From: an uncultured Lachnospiraceae bacterium
GTDB lineage: Bacteria > Bacillota_A > Clostridia > Lachnospirales > Lachnospiraceae
Direction: 5' to 3'
Assembly (NCBI GenBank): GCA_910585855.1
Contig: CAJUGZ010000011.1
Span: 1-30,713 of the forward strand
DNA length: 30,713 nucleotides
Part shown: positions 16,235-24,949 of the stretch, piece by piece
Layout of the letters: the number at the start of each line of letters is the position of its first letter
Position numbering within the stretch: position 1 is the first letter of the stretch
Made by a program: the position numbers and the translations under genes
Notes under the pieces: generated by a model
What the model saw: only the letters and a program-made list of their open reading frames with translations
Databases searched by the model: none
Told to the model about the DNA's origin: nothing

Positions 16235-18022
16235 ATGGGTGAAATAAGACAAGGTACACTAAGACAGAGGATTAAGGTGGAATGGCAGCGGAATGGATTT
16301 TATGGGATTGCTAGAAAGATATTGCGCCGGATAAAGGGAGAGCCGCCAGAGCCGCCGATTCCTGCTTGGAATGTTTTAACCTATAAGGAGAAAAAAGTAC
16401 AGAAACAGACGGTTTTTTCAAAGCAATATCGGTTTAGTATTTTAGTACCGCTTTATAATACGCCGCTTCATTTTTTGAAGGAAATGGTGGAGTCCGTGGC
16501 GGAGCAGACTTATGGGGAATGGGAGCTTTGTTTGGCGGACGGAAGTGATGAGGGACATCAGGAGGTTGGGGATTGGTGCAGAGCATATGCAGCAAAAGAG
16601 AGTAGGGTAAGGTATCGTAAATTAGAGGAAAATAAAGGGATTTCAGAGAATACAAATGCCTGTATGGAGATGGCAACCGGGGATTTTATTGCTTTGTTTG
16701 ATCATGACGATCTGCTGACGCCGGATGCATTGTTTGAAGCAATGCGGGTATTGGAGCGAAATACACAGATTGATGTGATTTATACGGACGAAGATAAGAT
16801 TAATGAGGATTCTACGGTCTATTCTGAGCCGCATTTTAAGTCGGATTTTAATTTGGATTTGCTGCGGTCAAATAACTATATTTGTCATTTTTTTATTGTA
16901 AAGAGGGGAATTGTGGAAAAGGTAGGGGGGCTGCGCACGGAGTATAACGGGTCACAGGACTATGATTTTATTTTTCGATGTGTGGAGCAGGCACAGGCAG
17001 TTTATCATATTCCCAAGGTGCTTTATCATTGGCGGATGCATTCAGCTTCTACAGCGGCGAATCCAGAGAGTAAGATGTATTGTTATGATGCCGGAAAGCG
17101 GGCGATTGAGGCACATTTAAAGCGGATGCATGTAGAAGGCGAAGTTTTTATGACAGAGCATTTGGGATTTTATCGGGTAAAATATCCAGTGAAAGGAGAG
17201 CCTCTTATTTCGATTATTATTCCAAATAAAGATGAAGCATCAACATTGGATGTCTGCCTGCGTTCGATTCATGAACGGAGTACTTATAAAAATTATGAGA
17301 TTATTGTAGTAGAAAATAATTCAACCAATCCAGATACATTTGCTTATTATGATACATTAAAGAAGTATCCAAATCTTCGGATAGTGGAGTGGCTGGATGC
17401 ATTTCACTATCCAAAAATCAATCATTTCGGAATTTCCTTTGCAAAAGGAGAGTATTTGATTTTACTAAATAATGATACAGAGATTATTACACCGGATTGG
17501 ATGGAGGAACTGTTGTCACACTGCCAAAGGGCAGAGGTAGGGATTACTGGTTCAAAACTCTATTACCCGGATGATAAGATACAACATGCAGGTGTGATTA
17601 TCGGATTGGGTGGAATAGCCGGACATGCTTTTTCCTGTCAGGACAGAAAAGATCCGGGGTATTTTGCCAGAGCAATTTTGCAGCAGGATTTGAGTGCTGT
17701 AACGGCTGCCTGCTTTATGGTTTCAAGAAAAGTCTATGAAGAGGTTGGTGGAATGGAGGAGCAGCTTCAAGTAGCTTTTAATGATGTAGATTTTTGCCTA
17801 AAAGTAAGAGATAGAGGCTATCTGGTAGTATACAATCCCAATGTAGAATTATATCATTATGAGTCAAAATCAAGAGGACTGGAGGATACCCCACGCAAAC
17901 ATGCCCGGTTTGAACGGGAAGTTAATTTTATGAAGGCACGGTGGGGAAAGGTTTTAGAAAAAGGAGATCCTTATTACAATCCGAATTTAACATTGGTGAG
18001 AGGGGATTTTTCTCCTAAATAA
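16235..18022 (+). CDS. Two-domain family 2 glycosyltransferase
   Basis: A 595-residue protein with two GT-A domains in tandem. The first (about 66-300) begins FSILVPLYNTPLHFLKEM and has DHDD at 156-159 as its metal site, then YTDEDKI and GSQDYDF. The second (about 325-570) begins LISIIIPNKDEASTLDVCL, has NND (412-414) as its metal site and FNDVDFCLKVRDRGY as the acceptor-side acidic motif. Both sites look intact, so the enzyme could add two residues or alternate linkages of a repeating unit, as bifunctional rhamnan and O-antigen transferases do. The N-terminal basic segment (RQRIKVEWQRNGFYGIARKIL) may attach it to the membrane. AGGAG precedes the ATG. Donor sugars are unknown. Confidence 0.86.
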   Translation: MGEIRQGTLRQRIKVEWQRNGFYGIARKILRRIKGEPPEPPIPAWNVLTYKEKKVQKQTVFSKQYRFSILVPLYNTPLHFLKEMVESVAEQTYGEWELCLADGSDEGHQEVGDWCRAYAAKESRVRYRKLEENKGISENTNACMEMATGDFIALFDHDDLLTPDALFEAMRVLERNTQIDVIYTDEDKINEDSTVYSEPHFKSDFNLDLLRSNNYICHFFIVKRGIVEKVGGLRTEYNGSQDYDFIFRCVEQAQAVYHIPKVLYHWRMHSASTAANPESKMYCYDAGKRAIEAHLKRMHVEGEVFMTEHLGFYRVKYPVKGEPLISIIIPNKDEASTLDVCLRSIHERSTYKNYEIIVVENNSTNPDTFAYYDTLKKYPNLRIVEWLDAFHYPKINHFGISFAKGEYLILLNNDTEIITPDWMEELLSHCQRAEVGITGSKLYYPDDKIQHAGVIIGLGGIAGHAFSCQDRKDPGYFARAILQQDLSAVTAACFMVSRKVYEEVGGMEEQLQVAFNDVDFCLKVRDRGYLVVYNPNVELYHYESKSRGLEDTPRKHARFEREVNFMKARWGKVLEKGDPYYNPNLTLVRGDFSPK

Positions 18023-18024
18023 GA

Positions 18025-18094
18025 GGATGTTGAAATCTTAAGATTGTTCTGGGTGAAACGCTGAAACATTAAGGAAAGATTGATTGTTCCGAGG
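18025..18094. repeat. Degenerate tandem copies of the A3 border
   Basis: Two diverged copies of the A3 plus-strand left border precede the element: GGATGTTGAAATCTTAAG (18025-18042) and AACGCTGAAACATTAAGG (18057-18074), compared with GACGCCGAAATCCCAAGG in A3 itself. The similarity is imperfect. It matters because duplicated borders also occur at A4, at B2 and near 18303. Confidence 0.4.
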
Positions 18095-18095
18095 G

Positions 18096-18254
18096 AGACG
18101 CCGAAATCCCAAGGGAGGTCTACTCCGAGCCCGCTCTCGCTTAGCATTTCTTATTTTCATAGCGGACACTAAGACGCTAAAATACAGCAACACGTGTCTA
18201 AGTGCTGACGGGAAATGATGACCCTGCGCAGACCTCCCTTGGGATTTCGGCTGT
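18096..18254 (-). repeat. Structured repeat A, copy A3
   Basis: A 159-bp A element. The left border is AGACGCC rather than GGACGCC, and the right border is GGCTGT (18249-18254). The closing stem is a perfect 22 bp (18100-18121 with 18230-18251), longer than in A1 and A2 and different in sequence. The inner hairpin is altered by a short insertion (AACACGTG), and CATTTCC is replaced by CATTTCTTATTTTC on the left side only. Confidence 0.72.
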
Positions 18255-18302
18255 GCGTACCAGTCGAAAATATGATCGTACTGGGTTGGAATACTCCCCC
18301 TG

Positions 18303-18356
18303 TCTGGCGTCCGCCTGATACAAAACCTATCTAACGTCCGCCTGATACAAAAATAC
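18303..18356. repeat. Two 27-bp direct repeats resembling the B 3' terminus
   Basis: Two tandem units of 27 bp (18303-18329 and 18330-18356) share ACGTCCGCCTGATACAAAA with few changes. The first contains TCTGGCGTCC, the exact 3' border seen in B1 and B4. No complete B element is next to it. The rest of 18255-18417 contains nothing else I can name apart from the AGGAGG of the next gene. Confidence 0.7.
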
Positions 18357-18417
18357 AGTTTGCAGCAGTTTTCCTAAATGTGGGTCAAGTTAAGAGTAAA
18401 AAGCAGGAGGCTTCGAG

Positions 18418-20289
18418 ATGAAAGAGAGTTTAACAGATAGAAAAGAGAAACGAATGGCAAATAGGAGAAAAAGGGAAAGGCAAAACGGAGAACGGTTTCG
18501 AATTTGTATTACGGAGAGTCCGCTGACTGGCTGGGATTATGTGCTGTTTGTATTGCTTGCGGTAGTTTGCTTTTTTTGCTTTCAGCATGGAGATATTCTG
18601 CATACGGCGGGTTCTTCTTTTGGGTATTTAGACGGGCATTTTTTTGATTTTTATGATTATAATACACAGTATGGAATTTGGGACAGTTATATGCCAAGTT
18701 CTTATTGGATGTTTGCCATATGGAATATTCCTTTAAAGGTATTGGGGATTGTGCCGCATCCTACGCAGATTGTGCCAGTAGGGGTTTTGATGTGGTATAA
18801 GCTGCTGCCGGTAACACTTTATATGATTTCTGGTTATTTTATTTATAAAATTTGTATGGAAATCGGAATGGGAAGTAAAAAGTCTAAAATTTGTACGTAT
18901 GCTTTTTATACCACACCAATTGGATTTTTCAGTCAGTTTATTTTTGGGCAGTATGATATTTTTACATTGTTTTTTATGCTGATTGGGATTTATTATTATT
19001 TTAAAGGAAAAGATCTGCTGTTTATTTTGTTTTTTTCTTTTTCTGTGCCGTTTAAATATTTTTCTTTGCTGGTATTTTTTCCGCTGCTTTTATTAAAGGA
19101 AAAGAATGTATGGAAGATTTTACAGGCGGTTATATTGGTGGTGATTCCTTATGCATTAGAGCTTTTGATTTATTATCCTAGTGAGGTATTTCGGGAGTAT
19201 GTATTGGGGTTTCAGGCGACCAGTTATATTTTTGAAGCAACGATTGAACTGACGGAGTATAGTATTAGTTATTCGATTGTAATTTTTGCATTAGTTTGTG
19301 CATGGGCGTATTTTACGAATGTGCAGGGACGGACAGATTGGGCAGAATGGGCATTTTTTTTATCTGGTCTTGCTATTTTTGTAGCGTTTGGAATCAGCAG
19401 ATGGCATCCGCAGTGGCTGCTGATGGGAATGCCATTTTTCTTGATTAGTGCATTTTTGCATAAAGATACCAAGGTTTGGATGATATTGGATATTCTTTTG
19501 ATGTTGGTGTTTAGTATTTATGTTGTAAATTATTGGAAGGATCGAGTCGATCAGTTTTTGCTTTCCAATGCACTGTTTAAAAATATTTATCAGGAATATA
19601 ATGTAGGATCAAAGGTTACGATGCGGGCTCTTTATAAGATGACCGATATGGACTTGATTATGTCGATGTTTTCCGGGCTGATGCTGATTATGGCAATTTT
19701 TAAGCATCCGAAGCAGTGTCTTCGGGATGTCAGTACAAATATCAGCGATTGTATCGGATGGATTCGGACAAGATTTTTGCTGGGGGTAGGGATTTTTGTG
19801 ATTCCAGCTTTTATCTGTCTGATTGTTTCGCTAGTGCCGCCGTATGTAACAACCAATACCGGATATCCTACCACTGGAGCTGGACTGATTACGTCAGGGG
19901 TTGTAATGGAGCAGCATTTTATAGCGAAAAAAGATTATATGGCATATATTACATTTCGGGTTGGGACATATAAAAGAACAAATCATTCTTCTTTAGAAGT
20001 AAAATTAAAAGATGGGCGGACAGATGAAGTACTGGCAGAGGAAACATTTGATGTAAGTCATTTTGGAGATAATGACTGGCAGCGGTTTGACTGTGGAAAT
20101 ATCAGAGTGACACCGGGACGGGAATACTATATTGAATTTTCTTCTTCGGATGCAGATGCCGGAAATTCAATTACCCTTTATCGAACCGCAGAAAAAGGAA
20201 ATGCATATGGATGTTTTGCACAGATTAATGATGTAGAACAAGAGTTTCAGATCTGTGTAAAAGTATTTGAAAATGAGCGGAAAAAATAG
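18418..20289 (+). CDS. Polytopic membrane protein, GT-C-like glycosyltransferase
   Basis: A 623-residue protein with a short charged N-terminus (1-35) and roughly ten or more hydrophobic segments up to about residue 475. The first extracytoplasmic loop is acidic and aromatic (YLDGHFFDFYDYNTQYG), which is where lipid-phosphosugar-dependent GT-C enzymes hold their catalytic Asp. The pattern FGQYDIFTLFFMLIGIYYYFKGK is also seen in mannosyltransferase-like proteins. After the last segment, about 150 residues form a beta-rich extracytoplasmic domain resembling a jelly-roll carbohydrate-binding fold. AGGAGG sits ahead of the ATG. It probably transfers a sugar on the outer face, for example a side branch from a polyprenyl-phosphate sugar. 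Family assignment is by topology only. Confidence 0.65.
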   Translation: MKESLTDRKEKRMANRRKRERQNGERFRICITESPLTGWDYVLFVLLAVVCFFCFQHGDILHTAGSSFGYLDGHFFDFYDYNTQYGIWDSYMPSSYWMFAIWNIPLKVLGIVPHPTQIVPVGVLMWYKLLPVTLYMISGYFIYKICMEIGMGSKKSKICTYAFYTTPIGFFSQFIFGQYDIFTLFFMLIGIYYYFKGKDLLFILFFSFSVPFKYFSLLVFFPLLLLKEKNVWKILQAVILVVIPYALELLIYYPSEVFREYVLGFQATSYIFEATIELTEYSISYSIVIFALVCAWAYFTNVQGRTDWAEWAFFLSGLAIFVAFGISRWHPQWLLMGMPFFLISAFLHKDTKVWMILDILLMLVFSIYVVNYWKDRVDQFLLSNALFKNIYQEYNVGSKVTMRALYKMTDMDLIMSMFSGLMLIMAIFKHPKQCLRDVSTNISDCIGWIRTRFLLGVGIFVIPAFICLIVSLVPPYVTTNTGYPTTGAGLITSGVVMEQHFIAKKDYMAYITFRVGTYKRTNHSSLEVKLKDGRTDEVLAEETFDVSHFGDNDWQRFDCGNIRVTPGREYYIEFSSSDADAGNSITLYRTAEKGNAYGCFAQINDVEQEFQICVKVFENERKK

Positions 20290-20334
20290 AAAGTTAAGAC
20301 ATATAGGATTGTAAAAAGCAGAATGGAGGAACAA

Positions 20335-21111
20335 ATGAAAGTTGTTATTTTAGCCGGAGGATTTGGAACAAGAATCAGTGAACAGAGTCATTTAAAGCCA
20401 AAGCCAATGATTGAAATTGGAGAAAAACCGATCTTATGGCATATTATGAAGATTTATTCACAGTATGGGTTTCATGAATTTATTATTTGTCTTGGGTATA
20501 AGCAGCATGTAGTAAAGGAGTTTTTTGCTGATTATTTTCTGCATACTTCAGATGTTACATTTGATCTTGCTGAAAATCGCATGGAGGTGCATAATAATTA
20601 TGCAGAACCTTGGAAAGTAACTTTGGTGGATACTGGATTGTATACTTCTACCGGTGGGCGTATTAAGCGGATTCGGGACTATGTGGGAGATGAGTCTTTC
20701 TTTTTGACTTATGGGGATGCAGTGGCGAATGTAGATATCTGCAAGACATTAGAATTTCATCGGGCGCATGGAAAGATTGTTACGATTACTGCGGTTAATA
20801 TCAGCCAGATGAAAGGAATTTTAGATGTCGGAAAAGATGATACGGTGCAGTCATTTCGAGAAAAATCTGATCAGGATGCCAGTTTGGTCAATGGTGGGTT
20901 TATGGTAATGAATCCGCAAGTATTTGATTATTTAGGAGATGGAACGGCTGCGTTTGAAAAAGAGCCGATGATTCGTTTGGCAGCGGATCGGGAGATGAAG
21001 GCCTATTATCATAAAGGATTTTGGCAGTGCATGGATACCCAGCGGGAAATGAAGTATTTAGAAGAACTTTGGCAGTCCGGCAAAGCTCCGTGGAAGATAT
21101 GGGATAAATAG
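20335..21111 (+). CDS. rfbF: Glucose-1-phosphate cytidylyltransferase
   Basis: Forms CDP-glucose from glucose-1-phosphate and CTP, the first step to CDP-3,6-dideoxyhexoses. I start at ATG 20335, preceded by GGAGGA (20325-20330); an in-frame ATG at 20323 overlaps that site. The 258-residue length matches the family. KVVILAGGFGTRISEQSHLKPKPMIEIGEKPILWHIMK is diagnostic, with the nucleotidyltransferase loop followed by the KPKPMIEIG segment. YTSTGGRIKRIRDYV, TYGDAVANVDI and NGGFMVMNPQVFDYL complete the fold. The product is the substrate of RfbG, which lies about 2.8 kb downstream, beyond two unrelated genes and repeat A4. Normally rfbF and rfbG are adjacent, so the pathway is split here. Confidence 0.95.
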   Translation: MKVVILAGGFGTRISEQSHLKPKPMIEIGEKPILWHIMKIYSQYGFHEFIICLGYKQHVVKEFFADYFLHTSDVTFDLAENRMEVHNNYAEPWKVTLVDTGLYTSTGGRIKRIRDYVGDESFFLTYGDAVANVDICKTLEFHRAHGKIVTITAVNISQMKGILDVGKDDTVQSFREKSDQDASLVNGGFMVMNPQVFDYLGDGTAAFEKEPMIRLAADREMKAYYHKGFWQCMDTQREMKYLEELWQSGKAPWKIWDK

Positions 21112-21114
21112 GAA

Positions 21115-22008
21115 ATGATAAAAATAATGGAAAGAAAAAAGAAAGCAGTTCGAATCAGTATAGCAGGGATTTTGCTTTGTTCGGTTTTATTTGCGGTTCT
21201 GGTAGCAGCAGACAGAGGAAAGATACGTACAAGCACAGAAGCAGTGATAACAGAAGATGTGGTTACGTATGTCATTGATTCTGTGAAGATTACAGAGGAT
21301 GTGCAGATTCAGGGATGGGCAATGATTTTAGGAGAAGAGTTAGAATCGGTAAACTGCAATGTCATGCTGGTTGGAGAGCAGAGTAAGACGCAGTGGATTC
21401 TTCCTACTATGACAATCGATCGCAATGATTTGACTGAGGCTTTTTTGGATGGAACGGATTATGCTAAAGCTGGTTTTTTTGCTAATATAAAAAAGAGCCG
21501 GCTTTCTTTGGAAAAAGAAGATTATCGGATTTATCTGGAATATCTGACAAACGGACATTCCTATCTGGTACCCACCGATCAAATGGTGCGTGCAGTAAGA
21601 GAAACCACATGGCAGCAAACGAATAATAAAAAAGTCGATCTCTCTTTTGTGGTAGATTCTGTTACAGCAAAAAAGAAGGTATTGACCATCAGCGGATGGC
21701 TGTTTTGTCAGGAGGATGCTAAAAATCTAGAGCTGACAGAAACTAAGGTTTTGCTTTTCAATTCACGTACGCAAAAGATATATGAAATTCCAACCGATTC
21801 CGTAGAACGATCTGATTTAAAAGAGCATTTTTCAAATATCAAGGACTTGGATGTTTTTCAGAATATCGGTTTTACTGCTTCTGTAGAAACATGGCGGTTT
21901 GATTTTGGATATGATTTGTTTGAAGTCTGTCTTCGCTATACAAACGAAAACGGAGTTTTTTTGATTCATACAGGAAAGTATGTAAATCTGGAAGAACAGG
22001 AGGAATAA
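21115..22008 (+). CDS. Membrane-anchored protein with a duplicated unknown domain
   Basis: About 297 residues, unrecognised. One N-terminal hydrophobic segment (SIAGILLCSVLFAVLVAA, about 15-32) follows a Lys/Arg-rich start, so the rest should lie outside the membrane. The exterior consists of two homologous halves, about 43-155 and 172-297. Each has IDSV or VDSV, then GWA or GWL, an IPT-like strand, R-(N/S)-DL, a G(F)F-A segment, and a final LEYLTNG or LRYTNENG strand. The ATG at 21115 has a ribosome site that is too close; ATG 21127 is a reasonable alternative. It lies 3 bases after rfbF and is followed 4 bases later by the next gene, so the three are probably one unit. A surface glycan assembly or binding role is inferred from position only. 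Confidence 0.7.
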   Translation: MIKIMERKKKAVRISIAGILLCSVLFAVLVAADRGKIRTSTEAVITEDVVTYVIDSVKITEDVQIQGWAMILGEELESVNCNVMLVGEQSKTQWILPTMTIDRNDLTEAFLDGTDYAKAGFFANIKKSRLSLEKEDYRIYLEYLTNGHSYLVPTDQMVRAVRETTWQQTNNKKVDLSFVVDSVTAKKKVLTISGWLFCQEDAKNLELTETKVLLFNSRTQKIYEIPTDSVERSDLKEHFSNIKDLDVFQNIGFTASVETWRFDFGYDLFEVCLRYTNENGVFLIHTGKYVNLEEQEE

Positions 22009-22012
22009 TAAG

Positions 22013-23386
22013 GTGAATCCAAATTTAAAAAAGAGAAATTGTACTCCGTTTTTTGTATTATTTGCAGCATTTTTTTTATTTCACTGTCTGATGCCCCATA
22101 TTCGGGACGATATCGTAATTGAACAGGGAATGGATTTTACTTCAATCAGTTTCGATTATATCCGCTATTTAATTATATCCAAATATGGAGAATGGTCTTC
22201 CCGCATTTGGATCAATGTAATGACTTTGGTAATGGGAAAACTGCCGCATCTGGTTTGGATTTTTTGTGACAGTATAATGACGGTTTTAGCGGCATGGTCA
22301 ATATTTTGCCTGACGAAAGAGGCAGATAGAGATGAAAAAAAGGAAATTTGGTTTATTATTGCTTTGTTTTTTCTTTATCCTTTTTCTCATATGGCTACAG
22401 CAGGCTGGAAGGCAACTACCATTACATATTGGTGGACACTTGCCTGCGGGCTGTATGCAATGATTCCGATTCAAAGACAGCTTCAAAAAGAAACGATTTT
22501 GTGGTGGGAATATCCTCTTTTTCTTTTGGCAGCCCTATATGGAGCAAATCAGGAGCAGATGTCGGCAGTGCTGACTGGAGTTTATGGATGCAGTCTGATT
22601 TTTTTATTCTGGAAAATAAAAAACAGTCAGGAAAAACAAAAGCAAAAAACAATACTTTTTTTAGTAATACTATTTTTGATCTCTTTTGCAGGATTTCTTT
22701 TCGCTTTGCTTTGTCCGGGAAATAGTGTGCGTATAGGAGATGAAACCGCAGTCTGGTTTGCAGATTATGGAAGAATTACTTGGATTCAGAAATTAGAAAT
22801 TGGAATTTCTTCGGCAGGGTATGAACTGTTTTATCAGGGAAATCTTTGTTTTTTGGTGCTTGCAGGGATTTTATTTTGGCTGGTACAAAAAGATTATTCC
22901 GATTGGGAATACCGGGTAATTGCAGCAGTTCCGCTGGTAACTTGTCTGGTGACAGGTGTATTGTTCCCTTTGCTTTCAGGCAGTCTGCCCGGACTGGGAA
23001 AGTGGAAAGAGGCACTTACTTCCTATGGAACAATAACGGTGGAAAACTATACAGAGAGGTTTTCTTATTTGCCTTTGATTTGGATTGGAGTTGTGATTGG
23101 ATGTCTTCTGGTGACATTTTATCTGGTATTTGAAAATAGGTGGAAGGCTTTGGCTATGTGTGTTATATTCTTAATAGGATATGCCAGCCGGGTAGTACTG
23201 GGGTTTTCACCTACCGTTTGGGCTTCTAGTTATCGGACTTATTTGTTTCTTTATATGGCAGTAATTGTATTGGCAGTGTTTGGATATCAGGAAGGAATAA
23301 AGCGGAAGATATGGACGGGATGGAGTGAGCAGATCTTGTATGTAATGGCTGGGGTGGCTTTTGCTAGTCAGATTTTTGGGGTGTAG
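22013..23386 (+). CDS. Polytopic membrane protein of unknown function
   Basis: A 457-residue protein with about ten hydrophobic segments. The start is a GTG at 22013, supported by GGAGG at 21999-22003; no better ATG is near. After the first segment comes a conserved-looking exterior loop (MPHIRDDIVIEQGMDFTSISFDYIRYLIISKYGEWSSR is the region, about residues 24-62) with paired acidic residues, as in GT-C or DUF6056-like proteins of surface-glycan loci. The C-terminus ends inside a membrane segment. It lies directly after the duplicated-domain protein and closes this block, with repeat A4 starting within 27 bases of its stop. I would call it a probable glycosyltransferase or glycan-handling protein, not proven. 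Confidence 0.6.
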   Translation: MNPNLKKRNCTPFFVLFAAFFLFHCLMPHIRDDIVIEQGMDFTSISFDYIRYLIISKYGEWSSRIWINVMTLVMGKLPHLVWIFCDSIMTVLAAWSIFCLTKEADRDEKKEIWFIIALFFLYPFSHMATAGWKATTITYWWTLACGLYAMIPIQRQLQKETILWWEYPLFLLAALYGANQEQMSAVLTGVYGCSLIFLFWKIKNSQEKQKQKTILFLVILFLISFAGFLFALLCPGNSVRIGDETAVWFADYGRITWIQKLEIGISSAGYELFYQGNLCFLVLAGILFWLVQKDYSDWEYRVIAAVPLVTCLVTGVLFPLLSGSLPGLGKWKEALTSYGTITVENYTERFSYLPLIWIGVVIGCLLVTFYLVFENRWKALAMCVIFLIGYASRVVLGFSPTVWASSYRTYLFLYMAVIVLAVFGYQEGIKRKIWTGWSEQILYVMAGVAFASQIFGV

Positions 23387-23392
23387 AAGGGA

Positions 23393-23560
23393 GGACACTG
23401 AAAGCTAAGGGGGGACGCTAAAAGCCAAAGGGAAGTCTGCTCCGGGCCCGCTTGCGCTTAGCATTTCCTCGTAGCGGACACATAAGGTGCTAAAAGACAG
23501 CACCTAAGTGCCGACGGGAAATGATGACCCTGCGCAGACCACCCTTTGGCTTTTAGCTGT
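23393..23560 (-). repeat. Structured repeat A, copy A4, with duplicated border
   Basis: The element proper runs from GGACGCT (23413-23419) to AGCTGT (23555-23560), 148 bp. The closing stem pairs 23417-23432 with 23542-23557 perfectly. The terminal C-G pair of the other copies is replaced by T-A on both sides. The inner hairpin pairs AGGTGCT (23485-23491) with AGCACCT (23499-23505), two compensatory changes from A1, A2 and A5. Just outside, 23393-23411 (GGACACTGAAAGCTAAGGG) is a second, diverged copy of the left border. Confidence 0.78.
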
Positions 23561-23599
23561 GCGATTCAGCCGGAAAGTAGAGTGGCGGAGAAAGTTGGT

Positions 23600-23839
23600 A
23601 TGATGTATCAGAGGGAGATAGAGCTATATTTAAAAAGTTATCCAGAGGCATTAAAATGGATAAATGAATGTCTGGCGTGTCATCATAGAGGATATAAACC
23701 GAATATGCCAAAACGGATTGGAGGAAAAGATTCTGTTTTGGCAGATAATCTTAGAAGGTATTTTCGTCCTATGGAAGTAGATGAGATGGGGTTTTGTGTG
23801 GTTTGTTCTAAACTGCAAAATAGAGAGATTAAAAAATAA
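23600..23839 (+). CDS. Small Cys-rich protein ahead of rfbG
   Basis: A 79-residue soluble protein, not recognised. I take ATG 23600, with GGAG at 23586-23589; longer in-frame starts would run back into repeat A4. Its cysteines form two pairs: CLACHHRGYKP near residues 24-34 and CVVC near 68-71. This is a plausible zinc- or Fe-S-binding arrangement of CxxC type. RIGGKDSVLADNLRRYFRPMEVDEMGFC lies between them (about 40-68). The stop is 42 bases before rfbG. Coding is supported by a proper start, compositional similarity to its neighbours and an uninterrupted frame. A role with the Fe-S enzyme RfbH is a guess from location. Confidence 0.6.
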   Translation: MMYQREIELYLKSYPEALKWINECLACHHRGYKPNMPKRIGGKDSVLADNLRRYFRPMEVDEMGFCVVCSKLQNREIKK

Positions 23840-23881
23840 ATAGGAATGAAAGATAATAATTAGCAGGAAAGGAGAAACATC

Positions 23882-24949
23882 ATGTTTGACACAAATTTTT
23901 ATAAAGGAAAGTCTGTATTGATCACGGGGCATACTGGGTTTAAAGGGACTTGGCTGTCTAAAATGCTTGTTATGGCGGGAGCAGAAGTAATTGGTTATTC
24001 GTTAGCACCGCCGACCAATCCCAGTCTGTATGAAATGACAAGTTTGGATCAGACTATGCTTTCGGTAATAGGAGATATTCGGGATCGGGAGAAATTGATG
24101 CGGGTGTTTGATAAGACAAAGCCGGAAATTGTTTTTCATTTGGCGGCTCAGCCGATTGTTCGGGATTCTTATAAAGATCCAGTTTATACTTATGAAACCA
24201 ATGTGATGGGAACGGTTTATGTTTTAGAATGTGTGCGTCAAAATAGCTGTGTGAAGTCTTTTTTAAATATTACAACGGATAAGGTTTATTATAATAGGGA
24301 ATGGGAATGGGGCTATCGGGAAGACGACCCGTTAGATGGATATGATCCGTATTCAAACAGTAAGTCTTGTTCGGAATTGGTAACACATAGTTATAAAAAT
24401 TCTTTTTTTGCGGATGGGGCGGCTGCGGTTTCGACGGCTCGTGCCGGAAATGTAATTGGCGGCGGAGATTTTGCTGATTATCGGATTGTTCCTGACTGTG
24501 TAAGGGCGGCGATAAAGGGAGAGCCGATTGTAGTAAGAAATCCATATTCCACTCGTCCTTATCAGCATGTATTAGAGCCGTTAAGTGCCTATCTGATGAT
24601 TGCACAGCAGCAGTATAAAGATAGAAACTATGCGGGATATTATAATGTAGGACCAGATGAAAAGGACTGTATTACGACCGGAGAATTGGCAGAGCGGTTT
24701 TGCCGTCTTTGGGGAGAAGGAATTAGCTGGGTAAGTCAGCAGGAAAACGGACCTCATGAGGCAAATTTTTTAAAGTTGGATTGTTCACGGATAAAGAAAG
24801 TTTTTGGCTGGAAACCAGTTTGGGGAGTGGATGAGGCACTGCAGAAAGTCGTGGAATGGTCTAAGATTTATGCAGCAGGCAAAGATACAGAAAAGTGTAT
24901 GGAACAGCAGATAGAAGCATTTATAAAAAAGGAGAATGAGCATGTTTGA
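23882..24949 (+). CDS. rfbG: CDP-glucose 4,6-dehydratase
   Basis: Converts CDP-glucose to CDP-4-keto-6-deoxyglucose with bound NAD. The 355-residue length fits the family. The N-terminal Rossmann motif is LITGHTGFKGTWLSKML, and the extended TGFKG with a following W is typical of RfbG rather than RfbB. The active site shows NITTDKVY and the catalytic pair Tyr157/Lys161 in DPYSNSKSCSELV. The C-terminal part has RPYQHVLEPLSAYL, another family marker. AAAGGAGAAACATC precedes the ATG. Its end overlaps rfbH by 8 bases, so the two steps are translationally coupled. Confidence 0.95.
   Translation: MFDTNFYKGKSVLITGHTGFKGTWLSKMLVMAGAEVIGYSLAPPTNPSLYEMTSLDQTMLSVIGDIRDREKLMRVFDKTKPEIVFHLAAQPIVRDSYKDPVYTYETNVMGTVYVLECVRQNSCVKSFLNITTDKVYYNREWEWGYREDDPLDGYDPYSNSKSCSELVTHSYKNSFFADGAAAVSTARAGNVIGGGDFADYRIVPDCVRAAIKGEPIVVRNPYSTRPYQHVLEPLSAYLMIAQQQYKDRNYAGYYNVGPDEKDCITTGELAERFCRLWGEGISWVSQQENGPHEANFLKLDCSRIKKVFGWKPVWGVDEALQKVVEWSKIYAAGKDTEKCMEQQIEAFIKKENEHV

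Noticed and set aside
23546..23599. N-terminal extension of the small Cys-rich protein from an upstream ATG
   Set aside because: The extension would be encoded by the right arm and flank of repeat A4 and has no ribosome site. ATG 23600 has one.
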